Notes: generated from the sequence alone by a model not told the origin. Positions 8,992 through 18,424 are shown, counted from the stretch's first letter. The stretch is DNA of 64,000 nt from Nitrosospira sp. Nsp14 (GCF_900113575.1 NZ_FOPV01000017.1:27158-91157), one strand, 5' to 3'. Numbers and translations: made by a program.

Positions 8992-10396
8992 GCCGGCTCA
9001 GCTCGATGCGTATCATATGCAGTTCCTCGTTCAGAAAAGAAGCCCAATGCGCGGCTTCGGTTTGACTCCGTAGCACCGCCGGCACGTCCAGGCGGGTGCT
9101 CAGCCAATTCTCATAGCGGGCGCAAACACTGTCCTCCCAGCCGTTCGTACGGCAGAAGGCGGCAAAGCTTTCGTCTGAGTCCGCTCGTCGCGGATCCAGC
9201 CAGCATTGCTCCTCCGGATTCAGTTGGCAGCCAGGGTCCAGACTCCAGCCCGGCTTAACCTCGTGCAATTCGGCTGCGAATTGCAGCAGTTCATCGTGCA
9301 ACTCGCGCGCTACACCCATTCTCATGCGTCGGGCGGGGGCACTGTCGACAGCGGCAACGACGCCCTCCCGCCACTCCTGGAATGCCCCTAGCGCTCGGCG
9401 CACCCGCGTTCGGTTGCCGAACAGATGATCGAAAATGCTGTTCACGTATAGGGGGGATTGCGCGCGCTCGGCGCGCCACGCCGGGGGTAGAGACGGGAGC
9501 AGGTAATTTTTCCCGTTACGCTCCATATTGAGCTGGCCCGCATTCTGGGGATTGGCGCCGCCCACTCGCTGTATCGCCAGATCAGGGTAGGTGCGGTACC
9601 CGTGAGGATAGGCAGTTCGCGTTCTGCGCGCCGCGCGGGCGTTTTGCGCATCCACTGAGAACCGGTCCTCTTCTATTATTTTCCATACATAATGTGCGAT
9701 CGAAGTGGAAAACAGCGGCGCCAAAAGGTGGTATTTCACTTTGCCGCTCTGTTTGCCATCTTCCGCCAAAGGCCAGTAAACCTGTTTCGCGAACTTATGG
9801 GACGCCGGTCGGCTCCTCGGCTGCGCCAGCTTAGCGAATGCCCCCATCCATTTTTCCGTCTGCTGCCTGTCTGCGCAAAACGCAGCAGCCAAATCCGGAT
9901 CCCGGCCAATTGCGTAATCCAACAACGACTTGCCATCGACGCCCAAGCTCAAGAATGCGGCAACATCAAGCGCAGCAGCGTCTCCGATCACATCCAGCCT
10001 GAGGTCCGTTCCGATAGTATGGGTACCAACATACGTGTCCGCGATCGCCTTGTTGCCCAGGGCCAGCAAATTCGTGCCTTTCGCCTGGGGGTGCGTCAGC
10101 TTCAATATGTGTGTCGCCTGCTCGATTCGCGAGGCTCGCAGCGCCGCATCCGCGATCCATTCTTCCAGCTGATGCCGGGCTATTTCTTTGTTGCGCTTGA
10201 GCTCCAACTCCCGCGCTTTATCTGCCTGTCCGCCCTTGAGTTTTGTTTTCCGTTTCTGGACATCATCCAGTTTTAGTTGCAGGCGTTTATGCAGGAACTC
10301 CCGAATTGCGGCTTGCATGCGAGCGCTGCGCGCATCGGCCGGGGTCCGAACTGTCCTATCCTTCGCAAGCGCCGTGTCTTTAACGGGCTGTATCAT
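8984..10396 (-). CDS. csy1: CRISPR type I-F large subunit Cas8f/Csy1
   Basis: 470 residues from the ATG at 10394-10396, which follows AGGAGA (a longer reading to 10438 is possible). Csy1 contacts the target motif and, in canonical systems, recruits the Cas2-3 nuclease. Family marks include a lysine-rich N-terminal helix region, then LKLTHPQAKGTNLLALG, VYWPLAEDGKQSGKVKYHLL, LFSTSIAHYVWKIIEEDRF and the YPDLAIQRVGGANPQNAGQL segment. It is the first gene of the operon. In canonical I-F loci cas1 and cas2-3 lie directly upstream. Here the next gene is a divergent DUF3293 gene, and neither cas1 nor cas2-3 is found anywhere in the window. Confidence 0.93.
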   Translation of the reverse strand: MIQPVKDTALAKDRTVRTPADARSARMQAAIREFLHKRLQLKLDDVQKRKTKLKGGQADKARELELKRNKEIARHQLEEWIADAALRASRIEQATHILKLTHPQAKGTNLLALGNKAIADTYVGTHTIGTDLRLDVIGDAAALDVAAFLSLGVDGKSLLDYAIGRDPDLAAAFCADRQQTEKWMGAFAKLAQPRSRPASHKFAKQVYWPLAEDGKQSGKVKYHLLAPLFSTSIAHYVWKIIEEDRFSVDAQNARAARRTRTAYPHGYRTYPDLAIQRVGGANPQNAGQLNMERNGKNYLLPSLPPAWRAERAQSPLYVNSIFDHLFGNRTRVRRALGAFQEWREGVVAAVDSAPARRMRMGVARELHDELLQFAAELHEVKPGWSLDPGCQLNPEEQCWLDPRRADSDESFAAFCRTNGWEDSVCARYENWLSTRLDVPAVLRSQTEAAHWASFLNEELHMIRIELSRHD

Positions 10397-10749
10397 TACT
10401 CTCCTAATCAAAACTCGATCGCTGAACCGTCCGCGCAATGCTACTCGCCGGAGATAATGGGTGAGTTTGGGAAAAGAATACGAAATACCCGCGTATTACC
10501 GGTAATGAACCCCCCGCGTTTCTGCAAGGAGGTTGTGTTCGGGTCTTCCCGTGCTGACCAGGGCCCTGGGCAGTAACGTGGCGCTATGTTACGGATCGTG
10601 CGGGTTTTGAAAATTGGACGAAGGTACGGGTTCTCGAACAACCGGTTCTCAAAGCACCCCGTTTGTTATCACGGACTTTGCGGTGATTCTTGTCCGCATG
10701 CACATCCGTTACACTTGCGCTGGACCGATTTCCATGCCTGAGGTTTCTT
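10397..10749. other. Divergent promoter region between csy1 and the DUF3293 gene
   Basis: No gene is seen. The csy operon (minus) and the DUF3293 gene (plus) are transcribed away from here, so the stretch must hold both promoters. It contains the dyads listed separately at 10477-10506. Confidence 0.5.
10477..10506. promoter_or_regulatory. Dyad symmetry upstream of csy1, operator candidate
   Basis: ATTACCGGTAAT (10495-10506) is a perfect 12-base palindrome. Overlapping it, AATACG (10477-10482) and CGTATT (10492-10497) form a second inverted repeat. They lie 80-110 bases upstream of the csy1 start. Their tight packing suggests a regulator site, but which protein binds is not known. Confidence 0.4.
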
Positions 10750-11187
10750 TTGCCGCAGTCCCGTGTTTCTGACCAGCTCATCGCTGCTTACCGATCTGCC
10801 AACTACCGGGTGGCGAGCAGTTGCGAGCCGTTCGTCTTGCGCATCGATCAGCATTCCGAACCGCTGGCACGGCTTTTTGCGACGTCAGGTCATCATTGCG
10901 CGGCGTTTGTCACTGCTTGCAACCCGTTGGGGACGTTGCAAACTTTCGAGGCAAATCGGGCCGCGAGCGCGCGCCTCGCAGGCAGATTGGGGCAACTGGC
11001 CTGGGGCGAAGGCCGGGTATTCGCGGGAGCGGGGGGCGACCTGGCAGGAACATGGCCTGAAGAGAAGAGTTTCCTCGTGCTCGGCCTGGATCTCGATGCG
11101 GCGCGCGCACTCGGCCGGGAGTTCAGCCAGAATGCGATCGTATGGGCTGGGAACGATGCCATACCGAGACTGGTTTTGCTCCGCTGA
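10750..11187 (+). CDS. DUF3293 domain protein
   Basis: About 145 residues from a TTG at 10750 preceded by TGAGG (a TTG at 10690 would add 20). The DUF3293 pattern is clear: VSDQLIAAYRSANYRV at the start, FVTACNPLGT in the middle, GTWPEEKSFLVLGLDLDAA, and AIVWAGNDAIPRLVLLR at the end. The biochemical role of this small soluble family is unknown. It is divergent from csy1, but I see no reason to link it to CRISPR function. The next gene on the same strand starts 150 bases later. Confidence 0.75.
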   Translation: MPQSRVSDQLIAAYRSANYRVASSCEPFVLRIDQHSEPLARLFATSGHHCAAFVTACNPLGTLQTFEANRAASARLAGRLGQLAWGEGRVFAGAGGDLAGTWPEEKSFLVLGLDLDAARALGREFSQNAIVWAGNDAIPRLVLLR

Positions 11188-11336
11188 GGGGTCCGCACCC
11201 CCGGGGGATTACCGGGCTGGTATCTGGGGCTGGTATCTGAACCTGGTAATTGCAGGGGTGGGCTTTTCCCCGCGGAATATGGCATGCTATGATGATTTGC
11301 GATGCTACCGATCAGGAAGAACCCGGAAAGAAAAAT

Positions 11337-12278
11337 ATGAATATTGAAAAATTGAACACCGATTTTGGAATTGCCGATCACATCAAATTTATGGAGGGTG
11401 CGGGCGGTCTCCCATTCATTAAAATCGATAATGACAGGGCTACCGCCGTGATCTCGGTATACGCAGGCCAGGTTCTGTCATATCAGCCGGCAAACGAATC
11501 GCACAATCTGATGTTTCTCAGCGAAGCCGCCTACTACCAGGCGGGAAAAGGGATAAAAGGCGGCGCGCCCATCTGCTGGCCGTGGTTCGGGCCCGACCCC
11601 GAACAACAGGGTCGGCCCGCGCATGGCTTTGTCCGAACCCGCTTCTGGAACGTCACGAAAACCGGGATAAATGCGGATGGCGACTGCGAGGTTACGCTGG
11701 GTCTCACCGACTCGCCGGAAACAAGGTCCATCTGGCCGCATTTATTCGACCTGTCACTGGAAATCACTGTCGGCGAGTCGCTAGCGCTGGAACTGGTAAC
11801 GCGCAACAAAACGGCCCAGCCAGTATCCATCACGCAGGCGTTGCACACTTACTTCAAGATCGGGGATATAGAACAGGTGGCGATAGCAGGGCTGGAAGGA
11901 GCCGAGTACGTCGATAAAACCGACAACGGCATTGTGAAGGTTCAGACGGGAGCGGTCACGATCGATCGGGAAGTCGATCGCATCTACCGCAATGCGGCAC
12001 GCGAACTGGTAATCGAAGACGCGTCTCTCGGCCGGCGCATTCGCATTCTATCAAGGGGCAGCAAGACCGCCGTGGTGTGGAATCCGTGGGCGAAAATCTC
12101 GGCCGAAATGGGCGATCTGAAAGACGACGACTATGAGCGCTTTGTTTGTGTCGAAACCGCCAATGCCGACCTGGACGTGGTCGAGGTGCCGGCTGGCGGG
12201 GAATACCGGTTGGCGGCTAACTACCGCATAGAACGTGATTTGGCGGAAGTGCTTAAAGACATTAAGTCACTGCAATGA
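11337..12278 (+). CDS. D-hexose-6-phosphate mutarotase (aldose 1-epimerase family)
   Basis: 313 residues. The YeaD-type enzyme interconverts alpha and beta hexose 6-phosphates in the cytoplasm. Typical motifs are KGIKGGAPICWPWFG, the active-site histidine in GRPAHGFVRTRFW, the second histidine in TQALHTYFKIGD, and WNPWAKISAEMGDL with FVCVETANADLDVV near the end. The start ATG at 11337 follows GGAAAG; the frame is open further upstream but that part has no family resemblance. It converges with hrpA, whose stop lies 34 bases away. Confidence 0.9.
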   Translation: MNIEKLNTDFGIADHIKFMEGAGGLPFIKIDNDRATAVISVYAGQVLSYQPANESHNLMFLSEAAYYQAGKGIKGGAPICWPWFGPDPEQQGRPAHGFVRTRFWNVTKTGINADGDCEVTLGLTDSPETRSIWPHLFDLSLEITVGESLALELVTRNKTAQPVSITQALHTYFKIGDIEQVAIAGLEGAEYVDKTDNGIVKVQTGAVTIDREVDRIYRNAARELVIEDASLGRRIRILSRGSKTAVVWNPWAKISAEMGDLKDDDYERFVCVETANADLDVVEVPAGGEYRLAANYRIERDLAEVLKDIKSLQ

Positions 12279-12311
12279 TGAGGCAATGCGGCGCGAGTCG
12301 TGGAGCGAGCG

Positions 12312-15300
12312 TCATGCGCCGACTTCTTCCCACAGCTTCTGCAAGCGCTTGACAGAGACGGGGCAGGGGGTTTTCAACTCCTGGGCAAACAGGGAAACAC
12401 GCAGTTCCTCGATCTGCCAGCGGAACTCGCAAAGATGAGGATCGCTGATCCCCGCCGCGCGATGCTTTTCCCGGCGCTGCTCATACTGGTTCCATAAGCC
12501 TGCAATCGCGGCGCCGTGGCGCGCGTCGCGTTCCGGGCTGCCCGGATACTTCTCCAACCGCAGGGTCATCGCTTTCAGATAGCGCGGCAGATGTTGCAGC
12601 CGGTCCCACGGTGTAGCGCTTAAAAATCCGGGATAGACCAGCGCTTCCAATTGTGTGCGGAGCTGCGCGCTCAGTCGGGCATTGGGCTCCGCCTTCGGTT
12701 TGCCGCCCGCGGCGCCACCCCCCGCCAGCTTCCCCAGCAAAGACTGGCATTCGTTGCCGATGGTCTGCACCAGCCGTGCGATCGCTTCGGTCACGGCTGG
12801 CAGTCGCGCCCTGGCGCGGTGACGCTGGACGACAAATTCCTTCTCTGTCCGCGGCGGCGCATCCTCCCCGATAAACGCGCGGTCGGCGATGGCATTGATG
12901 ACGTCTTCGACAAGCTTGTCCGGGGGAATAAGGGGGTGCAGTTGCAAAACAGCCTGACCAAGATAGCGGTTTTGACCCGACAGGTTTTTTTCAAGTTGCT
13001 TCATCTGCTCCCTAAGTTCGAGGCGCAGTAGCTGCCTGACCCCGCCCCGCATGCGGGCTTGCGCCCCTTCGCGGGTATCGAACAGCTGGATTCCGATTTT
13101 TCCCTCCAGTTCGACTAGCGCCGGAAAACCGGCAAGTTTCTTTTCCCCCCGGGTAAAAGCGATTTCTTCCGGCAAATCGCCAAAATCCCAGCGCTTTATA
13201 TCGTCACGCTCGATCGGCGCGCGCTCGCCTGAATCCGAGCGAGCAAACGTCAACTGTGCCGCCTGCCCAAGCTGCGCCTTTAGCTGTGCAAGATTGCGGC
13301 TCATTGCCAGCTCCTGGCCCGCATCATCGACTATGCGGTAATTCATCAGCAGGTGCGGGGGCGGCTCTTCGTTGCGCCAGGTTTCCCCTGCAACGGGAAC
13401 GCCCCTTCGGTCACGAACAAACGCGGCCAGTGCTTCCGCAAGGGGAATCGGCTGTAACCTGGATTCGCTCAACTCCACGTCAAGGTATTCAAGAAACTGA
13501 GTGACGAAATCGGGTATTGGCACAACCTGCCGGCGTATCTGCTTCGGGAGCGCCTTGAGATACCAGGTCACTTTCTCGCGGATCAATCCCGGCACGAGAT
13601 AATCGAATTGCGTGGCTTCGAGCTTGTTGAGCAGCGGCAACGGCGCCGTAAGCGTGACGCCATCCAGCACGTGGCCGGGCTCGAAGCGATAGGCCAGCGG
13701 CAAGCTGACCCCACCCGCCCGCACGCTGTCGGGAAAACGCGCTTCCGTGACGTTCTCTGCGCCATGGCGCATCAGGTAGTCGCGGGTAAGGTAGAGCAGG
13801 TGGGGGCTTTCCCGCTCGGCCTGACGGCGCCATTTTTCGAAGGCTGCGCCGTTGCATATCCCCTCGGGGACGCGGGCGTCGTAAAACTCGAAAATCCGCT
13901 CTTCGCCCACCAGCACATCGGGGCGGCGAGTCTTATGTTCCAAGGCCGCAACGTCAGCAATGAGCTCGCGGTTATGCCGAAAGAATGGCGACTGGGTTGT
14001 GTATTCTCCCGCTACCAGCGCGGCGCGTATGAAAATTTCGCGTGCTTCGCGGGGGTTGATGTTGCCGTAATAGACCCGGCGTTTAGGCGTCACGGTCAGG
14101 CCATACAGCGTTACCCGCTCAAAAGCCGAAACTTGGGCGGAACCCTTCTCCCAGTGCGGATCGAAGTAGTGCTTCTTGCATAGCTTCCCGGCAATCTTCT
14201 CGACCCAGAGCGGATCGATTTTTGCGACGGTGCGCGCATAGAGCTTGGTGGTTTCGGTCAATTCCGCCGCCACGACCCATTTAGGCTTTGATTTCTTGAG
14301 CACTGAACCTGGAAAAATGGAAAACTTGATCCCGCGCGCGCCAATATACTCGCCATCCTCCTCGGTCTTGAAGCCAATATTGCCCAGCAGTCCCGCCAGA
14401 AGCGCGTGGTGGATCTCGTCATAATTTGCCGGGATCTCATTTGGGCGTAACCCGAATTCCGCCACCAGCGTATGCAGCTGACCATGGACTTCGCGCCATT
14501 CGCGCATTCGCCGGTGCGACAGGAAATTTTCGTGACACTGCGCGATCAGCTTGCGATTGGACTTTTTATGCTTCAACAATTCGTCGAAGAATTCCCAAAG
14601 CTTGAGATAGCCCAGAAAATCCGAGCGCTCATCCTGAAAACGCTGGTGAGCCCGGTCTGCCGCCTCCCGCTGTTCGAACGGGCGCTCTCGCGGGTCTTGA
14701 ACGCTCAGGGCGGAAGCGATGATAAGCACTTCGCTCAGGCAGTTCTCTTCCTTCGCCGCCAATATCATCCGTGCAATCTTCGGGTCGATGGGAAACTTCG
14801 CCATCCGCCAGCCGATGCCGGTCAGCGCGTTGGCCTCATCGACCGCGCCCAGCTCGGACAGCAACTGATAGCCATCCGCTACCATCCGCGGCAGGGGCGG
14901 GTCAAGAAACGGGAAGTTCTCCACTGCGCCGATCTTGAGCGATTTCATCCGCAGGATCACCGCGGCGAGCGATGAGCGCAAAATTTCCGGATCGGTAAAC
15001 TCCGGGCGCGCCTGGTAATCCTCTTCCGGGTAAAGACGGATACAAATGCCGCTCATCACGCGCCCGCAACGGCCGGCACGCTGGTTGGCGGACGCGCGGG
15101 AGATTTTTTCCACCTGCAACTGTTCCACCTTGTTGCGATAGCTGTAGCGGTTGAGGCGTGCGAGCCCGGTGTCGATCACATAGCGGATGCCGGGAACCGT
15201 CAGCGACGTTTCCGCCACATTGGTGGCAAGCACGATGCGTCTCAGGCTGCTTCCGCCCGGCCTGAATACCCGTTCCTGCTCGGCATGGGAAAGGCGAGCG

Positions 15301-16211
15301 AACAGCGGCAGAATCTCCGCCCCTCCGTGGTGGCCCGTCCCTGTCCCGGGTCCGCTGAAGGCATGCTTGCGCAGCGCCTCTGCCGTCTCGCGAATTTCAC
15401 GCTCGCCAGGAAGAAAGATGAGCACATCGCCCGGTCCGCCTCGAATGGCTTCATCGACCGCATCCAGGATGGCCTGTTCGATATCGCCTTCGTCCTCATC
15501 CTCGTCCTCTGCGCCCCCCTTGTTACGGCGTGCTGCGTCGCCACGGCTGGCGGCGTTAGATGAAACCGCGGAAACCAGCGGGCGGTAACGTACCTCCACC
15601 GGATACATGCGGCCGGATACTTCGACCACCGGGGCATTATTGAAATGCTCGGAAAATCGCTGCGCGTTGATCGTCGCAGAGGTCACGATAAGCTTCAGTT
15701 CCGGCCGGTTCGGCAGCAGTTGCTTCAGATACCCCAGCAGAAAATCAATATTGAGACTGCGCTCGTGCGCCTCATCGATGATGATGGTGTCGTATGCGCG
15801 CAGCGATGGATCGCCCTGGGTTTCCGCCAGCAGGATGCCATCTGTCATCAGCTTGACATAAGTCCCCACGCTTACGTTGTCAGAAAAACGGATCTTGTAG
15901 CCCACTGCATCGCCGAGGGGGCTGTCAAGCTCCGAAGCAATCCGCGCCGCCACCGTGCGGGCTGCAATGCGCCGCGGCTGCGTATGGCCGACCATGCCCG
16001 TCACGCCGCGCCCGAGCTCAAGGCAGATTTTTGGCAACTGCGTAGTCTTGCCTGAGCCGGTCTCCCCGCACACGATCACCACCTGGTGTTCCCGGATCGC
16101 GCGTGCGATATCCGCGCGCCGGCCGACCACAGGGAGATCTTGCGGATAGACCGGCTTGGGCAAATTTGCGATGCGCCAGGCGAAATTTACGGTATAGGAA
16201 TCTTTCATCAT
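12312..16211 (-). CDS. hrpA: ATP-dependent RNA helicase HrpA
   Basis: About 1300 residues, matching E. coli HrpA. It is a DEAH-box RNA helicase involved in mRNA processing and rescue of stalled ribosomes. Walker A is GETGSGKTTQ about 50 residues in, the DEAH motif sits in IIIDEAHERSLN, motif III is SATIN, and QRAGRCGR is motif VI. The long C-terminal DUF3418 region is complete, with TVTPKRRVYYGNINPREARE in the linker. Compared with E. coli the N-terminus is about 60 residues shorter. I use the first of two adjacent ATGs near 16211; the frame stays open to 16274 and no ribosome site decides between the starts. Confidence 0.95.
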   Translation of the reverse strand: MMKDSYTVNFAWRIANLPKPVYPQDLPVVGRRADIARAIREHQVVIVCGETGSGKTTQLPKICLELGRGVTGMVGHTQPRRIAARTVAARIASELDSPLGDAVGYKIRFSDNVSVGTYVKLMTDGILLAETQGDPSLRAYDTIIIDEAHERSLNIDFLLGYLKQLLPNRPELKLIVTSATINAQRFSEHFNNAPVVEVSGRMYPVEVRYRPLVSAVSSNAASRGDAARRNKGGAEDEDEDEGDIEQAILDAVDEAIRGGPGDVLIFLPGEREIRETAEALRKHAFSGPGTGTGHHGGAEILPLFARLSHAEQERVFRPGGSSLRRIVLATNVAETSLTVPGIRYVIDTGLARLNRYSYRNKVEQLQVEKISRASANQRAGRCGRVMSGICIRLYPEEDYQARPEFTDPEILRSSLAAVILRMKSLKIGAVENFPFLDPPLPRMVADGYQLLSELGAVDEANALTGIGWRMAKFPIDPKIARMILAAKEENCLSEVLIIASALSVQDPRERPFEQREAADRAHQRFQDERSDFLGYLKLWEFFDELLKHKKSNRKLIAQCHENFLSHRRMREWREVHGQLHTLVAEFGLRPNEIPANYDEIHHALLAGLLGNIGFKTEEDGEYIGARGIKFSIFPGSVLKKSKPKWVVAAELTETTKLYARTVAKIDPLWVEKIAGKLCKKHYFDPHWEKGSAQVSAFERVTLYGLTVTPKRRVYYGNINPREAREIFIRAALVAGEYTTQSPFFRHNRELIADVAALEHKTRRPDVLVGEERIFEFYDARVPEGICNGAAFEKWRRQAERESPHLLYLTRDYLMRHGAENVTEARFPDSVRAGGVSLPLAYRFEPGHVLDGVTLTAPLPLLNKLEATQFDYLVPGLIREKVTWYLKALPKQIRRQVVPIPDFVTQFLEYLDVELSESRLQPIPLAEALAAFVRDRRGVPVAGETWRNEEPPPHLLMNYRIVDDAGQELAMSRNLAQLKAQLGQAAQLTFARSDSGERAPIERDDIKRWDFGDLPEEIAFTRGEKKLAGFPALVELEGKIGIQLFDTREGAQARMRGGVRQLLRLELREQMKQLEKNLSGQNRYLGQAVLQLHPLIPPDKLVEDVINAIADRAFIGEDAPPRTEKEFVVQRHRARARLPAVTEAIARLVQTIGNECQSLLGKLAGGGAAGGKPKAEPNARLSAQLRTQLEALVYPGFLSATPWDRLQHLPRYLKAMTLRLEKYPGSPERDARHGAAIAGLWNQYEQRREKHRAAGISDPHLCEFRWQIEELRVSLFAQELKTPCPVSVKRLQKLWEEVGA

Positions 16212-16343
16212 CGGGCTGTAACAAAAAGGGTGCATATTCCAGTCAAGGAGAATGGTCGGCAGGAATGCCGCCATAACGCTGCCGAAGCTGAAGACCCATC
16301 AGGGCCGGGCAAACCGGTCGTCATACGAATAACATGTTCACGC

Positions 16344-16371
16344 TTGACATCCCATTCTCATCAGCTATCTT
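16344..16371 (+). promoter_or_regulatory. Sigma-70 type promoter candidate
   Basis: TTGACA at 16344-16349 and TATCTT at 16366-16371 are separated by 16 bases, a good match to the -35 and -10 boxes. It points to the plus-strand gene at 16647 and would give an untranslated leader of about 270 bases. No other plus-strand gene lies between. Confidence 0.45.
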
Positions 16372-16646
16372 TAAGGAAGGCGCAGGTTTGCGAGGCGGGT
16401 GAAACAACCTGTTTTCCGTATCCCATCGATTCCGCCTCTAACGACGATAAATCCCTCCATTCTCCAAATGCAGACCCTGCGCACAGCTCGTGTTCTTCGA
16501 TTCGCAGCGAGGAAAAACGTAAATAACCGCAATTTGCACGGAAAAATGCTTGCTCAAGTCCTTATACTGGTATTGTATCGGCTGGATTATCATCCCTCGA
16601 AGAAAGAACTCATGACTTGTCCGCACAGCAACAGGGGAAGCGCAAC

Positions 16647-18080
16647 ATGAGAGCCACCGTTCAATTTATCAATCCGCATGGAAAATTCGCTCTTATAGCC
16701 AAACTTCTCCAAATCGTCAAAGGCATTACCAATCTCCGACAGCACATTCTAGCGCACGGCATAGTGCTCGAAAGACTTAGCCCGGGCGAGGTGGCGACGC
16801 TACAGCAAATGTTGGCGCAAGAAGATCGTTTCACCTACCTGACCTCCGACAGCACGATACGTGTTCGCGTTACCGATGGCGACCTGCGCGCCTTGCTAGG
16901 GCTTGGGCTTGTGATACCCATCCCGCGCCGGCGGAATTATTTCGCGGATATATTCTGGGAACGGGGCTTCACGATCGAAAAACTTGAGCCGGGGCAGGCC
17001 AACGACCTGCGGAAACAGATCGAAGCGATCGCAACTGTCACGCTTGCCCCGGATATTGCCCAGACACATTTTTGCACTGTCAGCGGACAGGTTTACCAAA
17101 CGAACGGCGTTCCCCTCGACACCCGTGGCTTTACCGTTCGCGCTTTCGATTCGCTCCCCGGTGCCAGGCTTGTCCCCTGCGGAACAACAGCCGCTCTCCA
17201 GGCAAATGGTACCTATCTGGTCGATTATGCGTGGCATACCGACGGAAGAAAAGGCCCTGATCTGATCATCCGCGTGTTCGACCCGCAGGGCAATGTCGTT
17301 GCAGAAACGGGAAAGCGATCGGCTGCAGTTCAGGAATACCTCGACATTACTGCCACAGGAGTGGGCATCGTTCGAGGCACAATCCATACCCCGGATGGCT
17401 CGCCGGTTGCCGATGTAATTGTGCGTGCTTTTGACCGCAATCTGCGGGAAGAGACACTGCTTGGCTCCACCGTCACCGATGTGGCGGGCCGCTACGAGAT
17501 TACCTATAGCGGTAATGCGCCGTCTCGCGGTTCGAAAAAGACCCGGGCCGATCTGATTATTCGCGCCTTTGCAATTGCATCCGACGACGGAAGTGCGGTG
17601 GAGATAGGGGATGAGATAGCCGCTTCACCGATCACGTTCAATGCGCCCCAACTTCAAATAATCGATCTTGAAATTTCATCGGTCAATGATCCCTCCGAAT
17701 ACGAACGCCATCTTGCCGAGCTGCAACCACTTATCGAAGGCGAGTCCGTCAAGTCGTTAAGCGATGAAGACCTGCGCTTTCTCAGCGGCAAAACCGGCAT
17801 TCCATTTGATCAGCTTAACTACCTGCGCCTGGATGCGCAATGGACAGGGCAATACGCGTTGGACCCTGCGGTGGCATATGGTCTCTTCCGTCAGGAGCTT
17901 CCAGCAAATTTGCGCGGTTTGCTGGCGGAGAAACCTTCGCGGCTGAGGGAAGCGCTCAAGGCGTCGCTGGCACGTAACATTATTCCGGAATCTCTCGGCG
18001 ACCAGGCCGATCAGGTTATCCAGCAGCTGCTCTCACTGGCCGATTCCCCGGCTCTCAAGCCATACGCTCGGGCGGGATAA
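16647..18080 (+). CDS. Protein with two carboxypeptidase-regulatory-like beta domains and a Tc-toxin-associated helical domain
   Basis: 477 residues from an ATG at 16647 after AGGGGAAG. Residues of roughly 1-130 are a mixed helical part (a peptidoglycan-binding-like VLERLSPGEVATLQQML). Two similar beta-sandwich units follow, near 138-222 (VSGQVYQTNGVPLDTRGFTV ... DLIIRVFD) and 235-310 (VRGTIHTPDGSPVADVIV ... ADLIIRAFA). The last 130 residues (LSDEDLRFLSGKTGIPFDQL, AVAYGLFRQELPANLRGLL) resemble the helical segment after such repeats in large TcA / neuraminidase-like toxin proteins. Here the protein stops cleanly with no pore or translocation part. No signal peptide is seen. The role is unknown; toxin-derived or structural are both possible. 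Confidence 0.6.
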   Translation: MRATVQFINPHGKFALIAKLLQIVKGITNLRQHILAHGIVLERLSPGEVATLQQMLAQEDRFTYLTSDSTIRVRVTDGDLRALLGLGLVIPIPRRRNYFADIFWERGFTIEKLEPGQANDLRKQIEAIATVTLAPDIAQTHFCTVSGQVYQTNGVPLDTRGFTVRAFDSLPGARLVPCGTTAALQANGTYLVDYAWHTDGRKGPDLIIRVFDPQGNVVAETGKRSAAVQEYLDITATGVGIVRGTIHTPDGSPVADVIVRAFDRNLREETLLGSTVTDVAGRYEITYSGNAPSRGSKKTRADLIIRAFAIASDDGSAVEIGDEIAASPITFNAPQLQIIDLEISSVNDPSEYERHLAELQPLIEGESVKSLSDEDLRFLSGKTGIPFDQLNYLRLDAQWTGQYALDPAVAYGLFRQELPANLRGLLAEKPSRLREALKASLARNIIPESLGDQADQVIQQLLSLADSPALKPYARAG

Positions 18081-18253
18081 GGCAACAACTCCATGCCCGT
18101 GCCTGAAACCGCTGCCCCACAGCGAAGGCGCGAAGGGCGCGAGCGGGCGCGCACGTGACGAATTCTTGTCGGGGGCCTATTTCGCTTCCTGGCATTTTTC
18201 CCAACGAAGGCTATATTGAATATTGCCTTGTTCGGGAAAAGCTTCTCCAAGCC

Positions 18254-18424
18254 ATGATCATGAACCGCCGCACTAAAAGGATTCTCTCGATTTCGCTGCT
18301 CGTTCTCGGCGGCATGCTGATGTTTTTCGCACCCGAAAATATCTGGATCGGGGCAATACTTTTTACCCTCGGGGTCGGCGTCGAAATAGCCGGCCTCGTG
18401 CTCGGACACCGCAATAGTAAATAG
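18254..18424 (+). CDS. Small two-helix membrane protein, unknown
   Basis: 56 residues (54 if the second ATG at 18260 is used). After a basic start (MNRRTKR) come two hydrophobic helices, ILSISLLVLGGMLMFFA and IWIGAILFTLGVGVEIAGLVL, then a short polar tail. No family is recognised. Small inner-membrane proteins of this build are common in this group. It follows the toxin-like gene by 170 bases and precedes a terminator at about 18521. Confidence 0.5.
   Translation: MIMNRRTKRILSISLLVLGGMLMFFAPENIWIGAILFTLGVGVEIAGLVLGHRNSK

Noticed and set aside
6183..10396. CRISPR-associated Tn7-like transposon (type I-F3)
   Set aside because: No tnsA, tnsB, tnsC or tniQ is seen, csy1 and csy2 are separate genes, and no transposon ends were noticed.
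16371..16378. Match of the first eight spacer bases (TTAAGGAA) next to the -10 box of the toxin-like gene's promoter
   Set aside because: Similarity ends after eight bases, the preceding two bases are CT and not CC, and an eight-base match is expected by chance in a window of this size.
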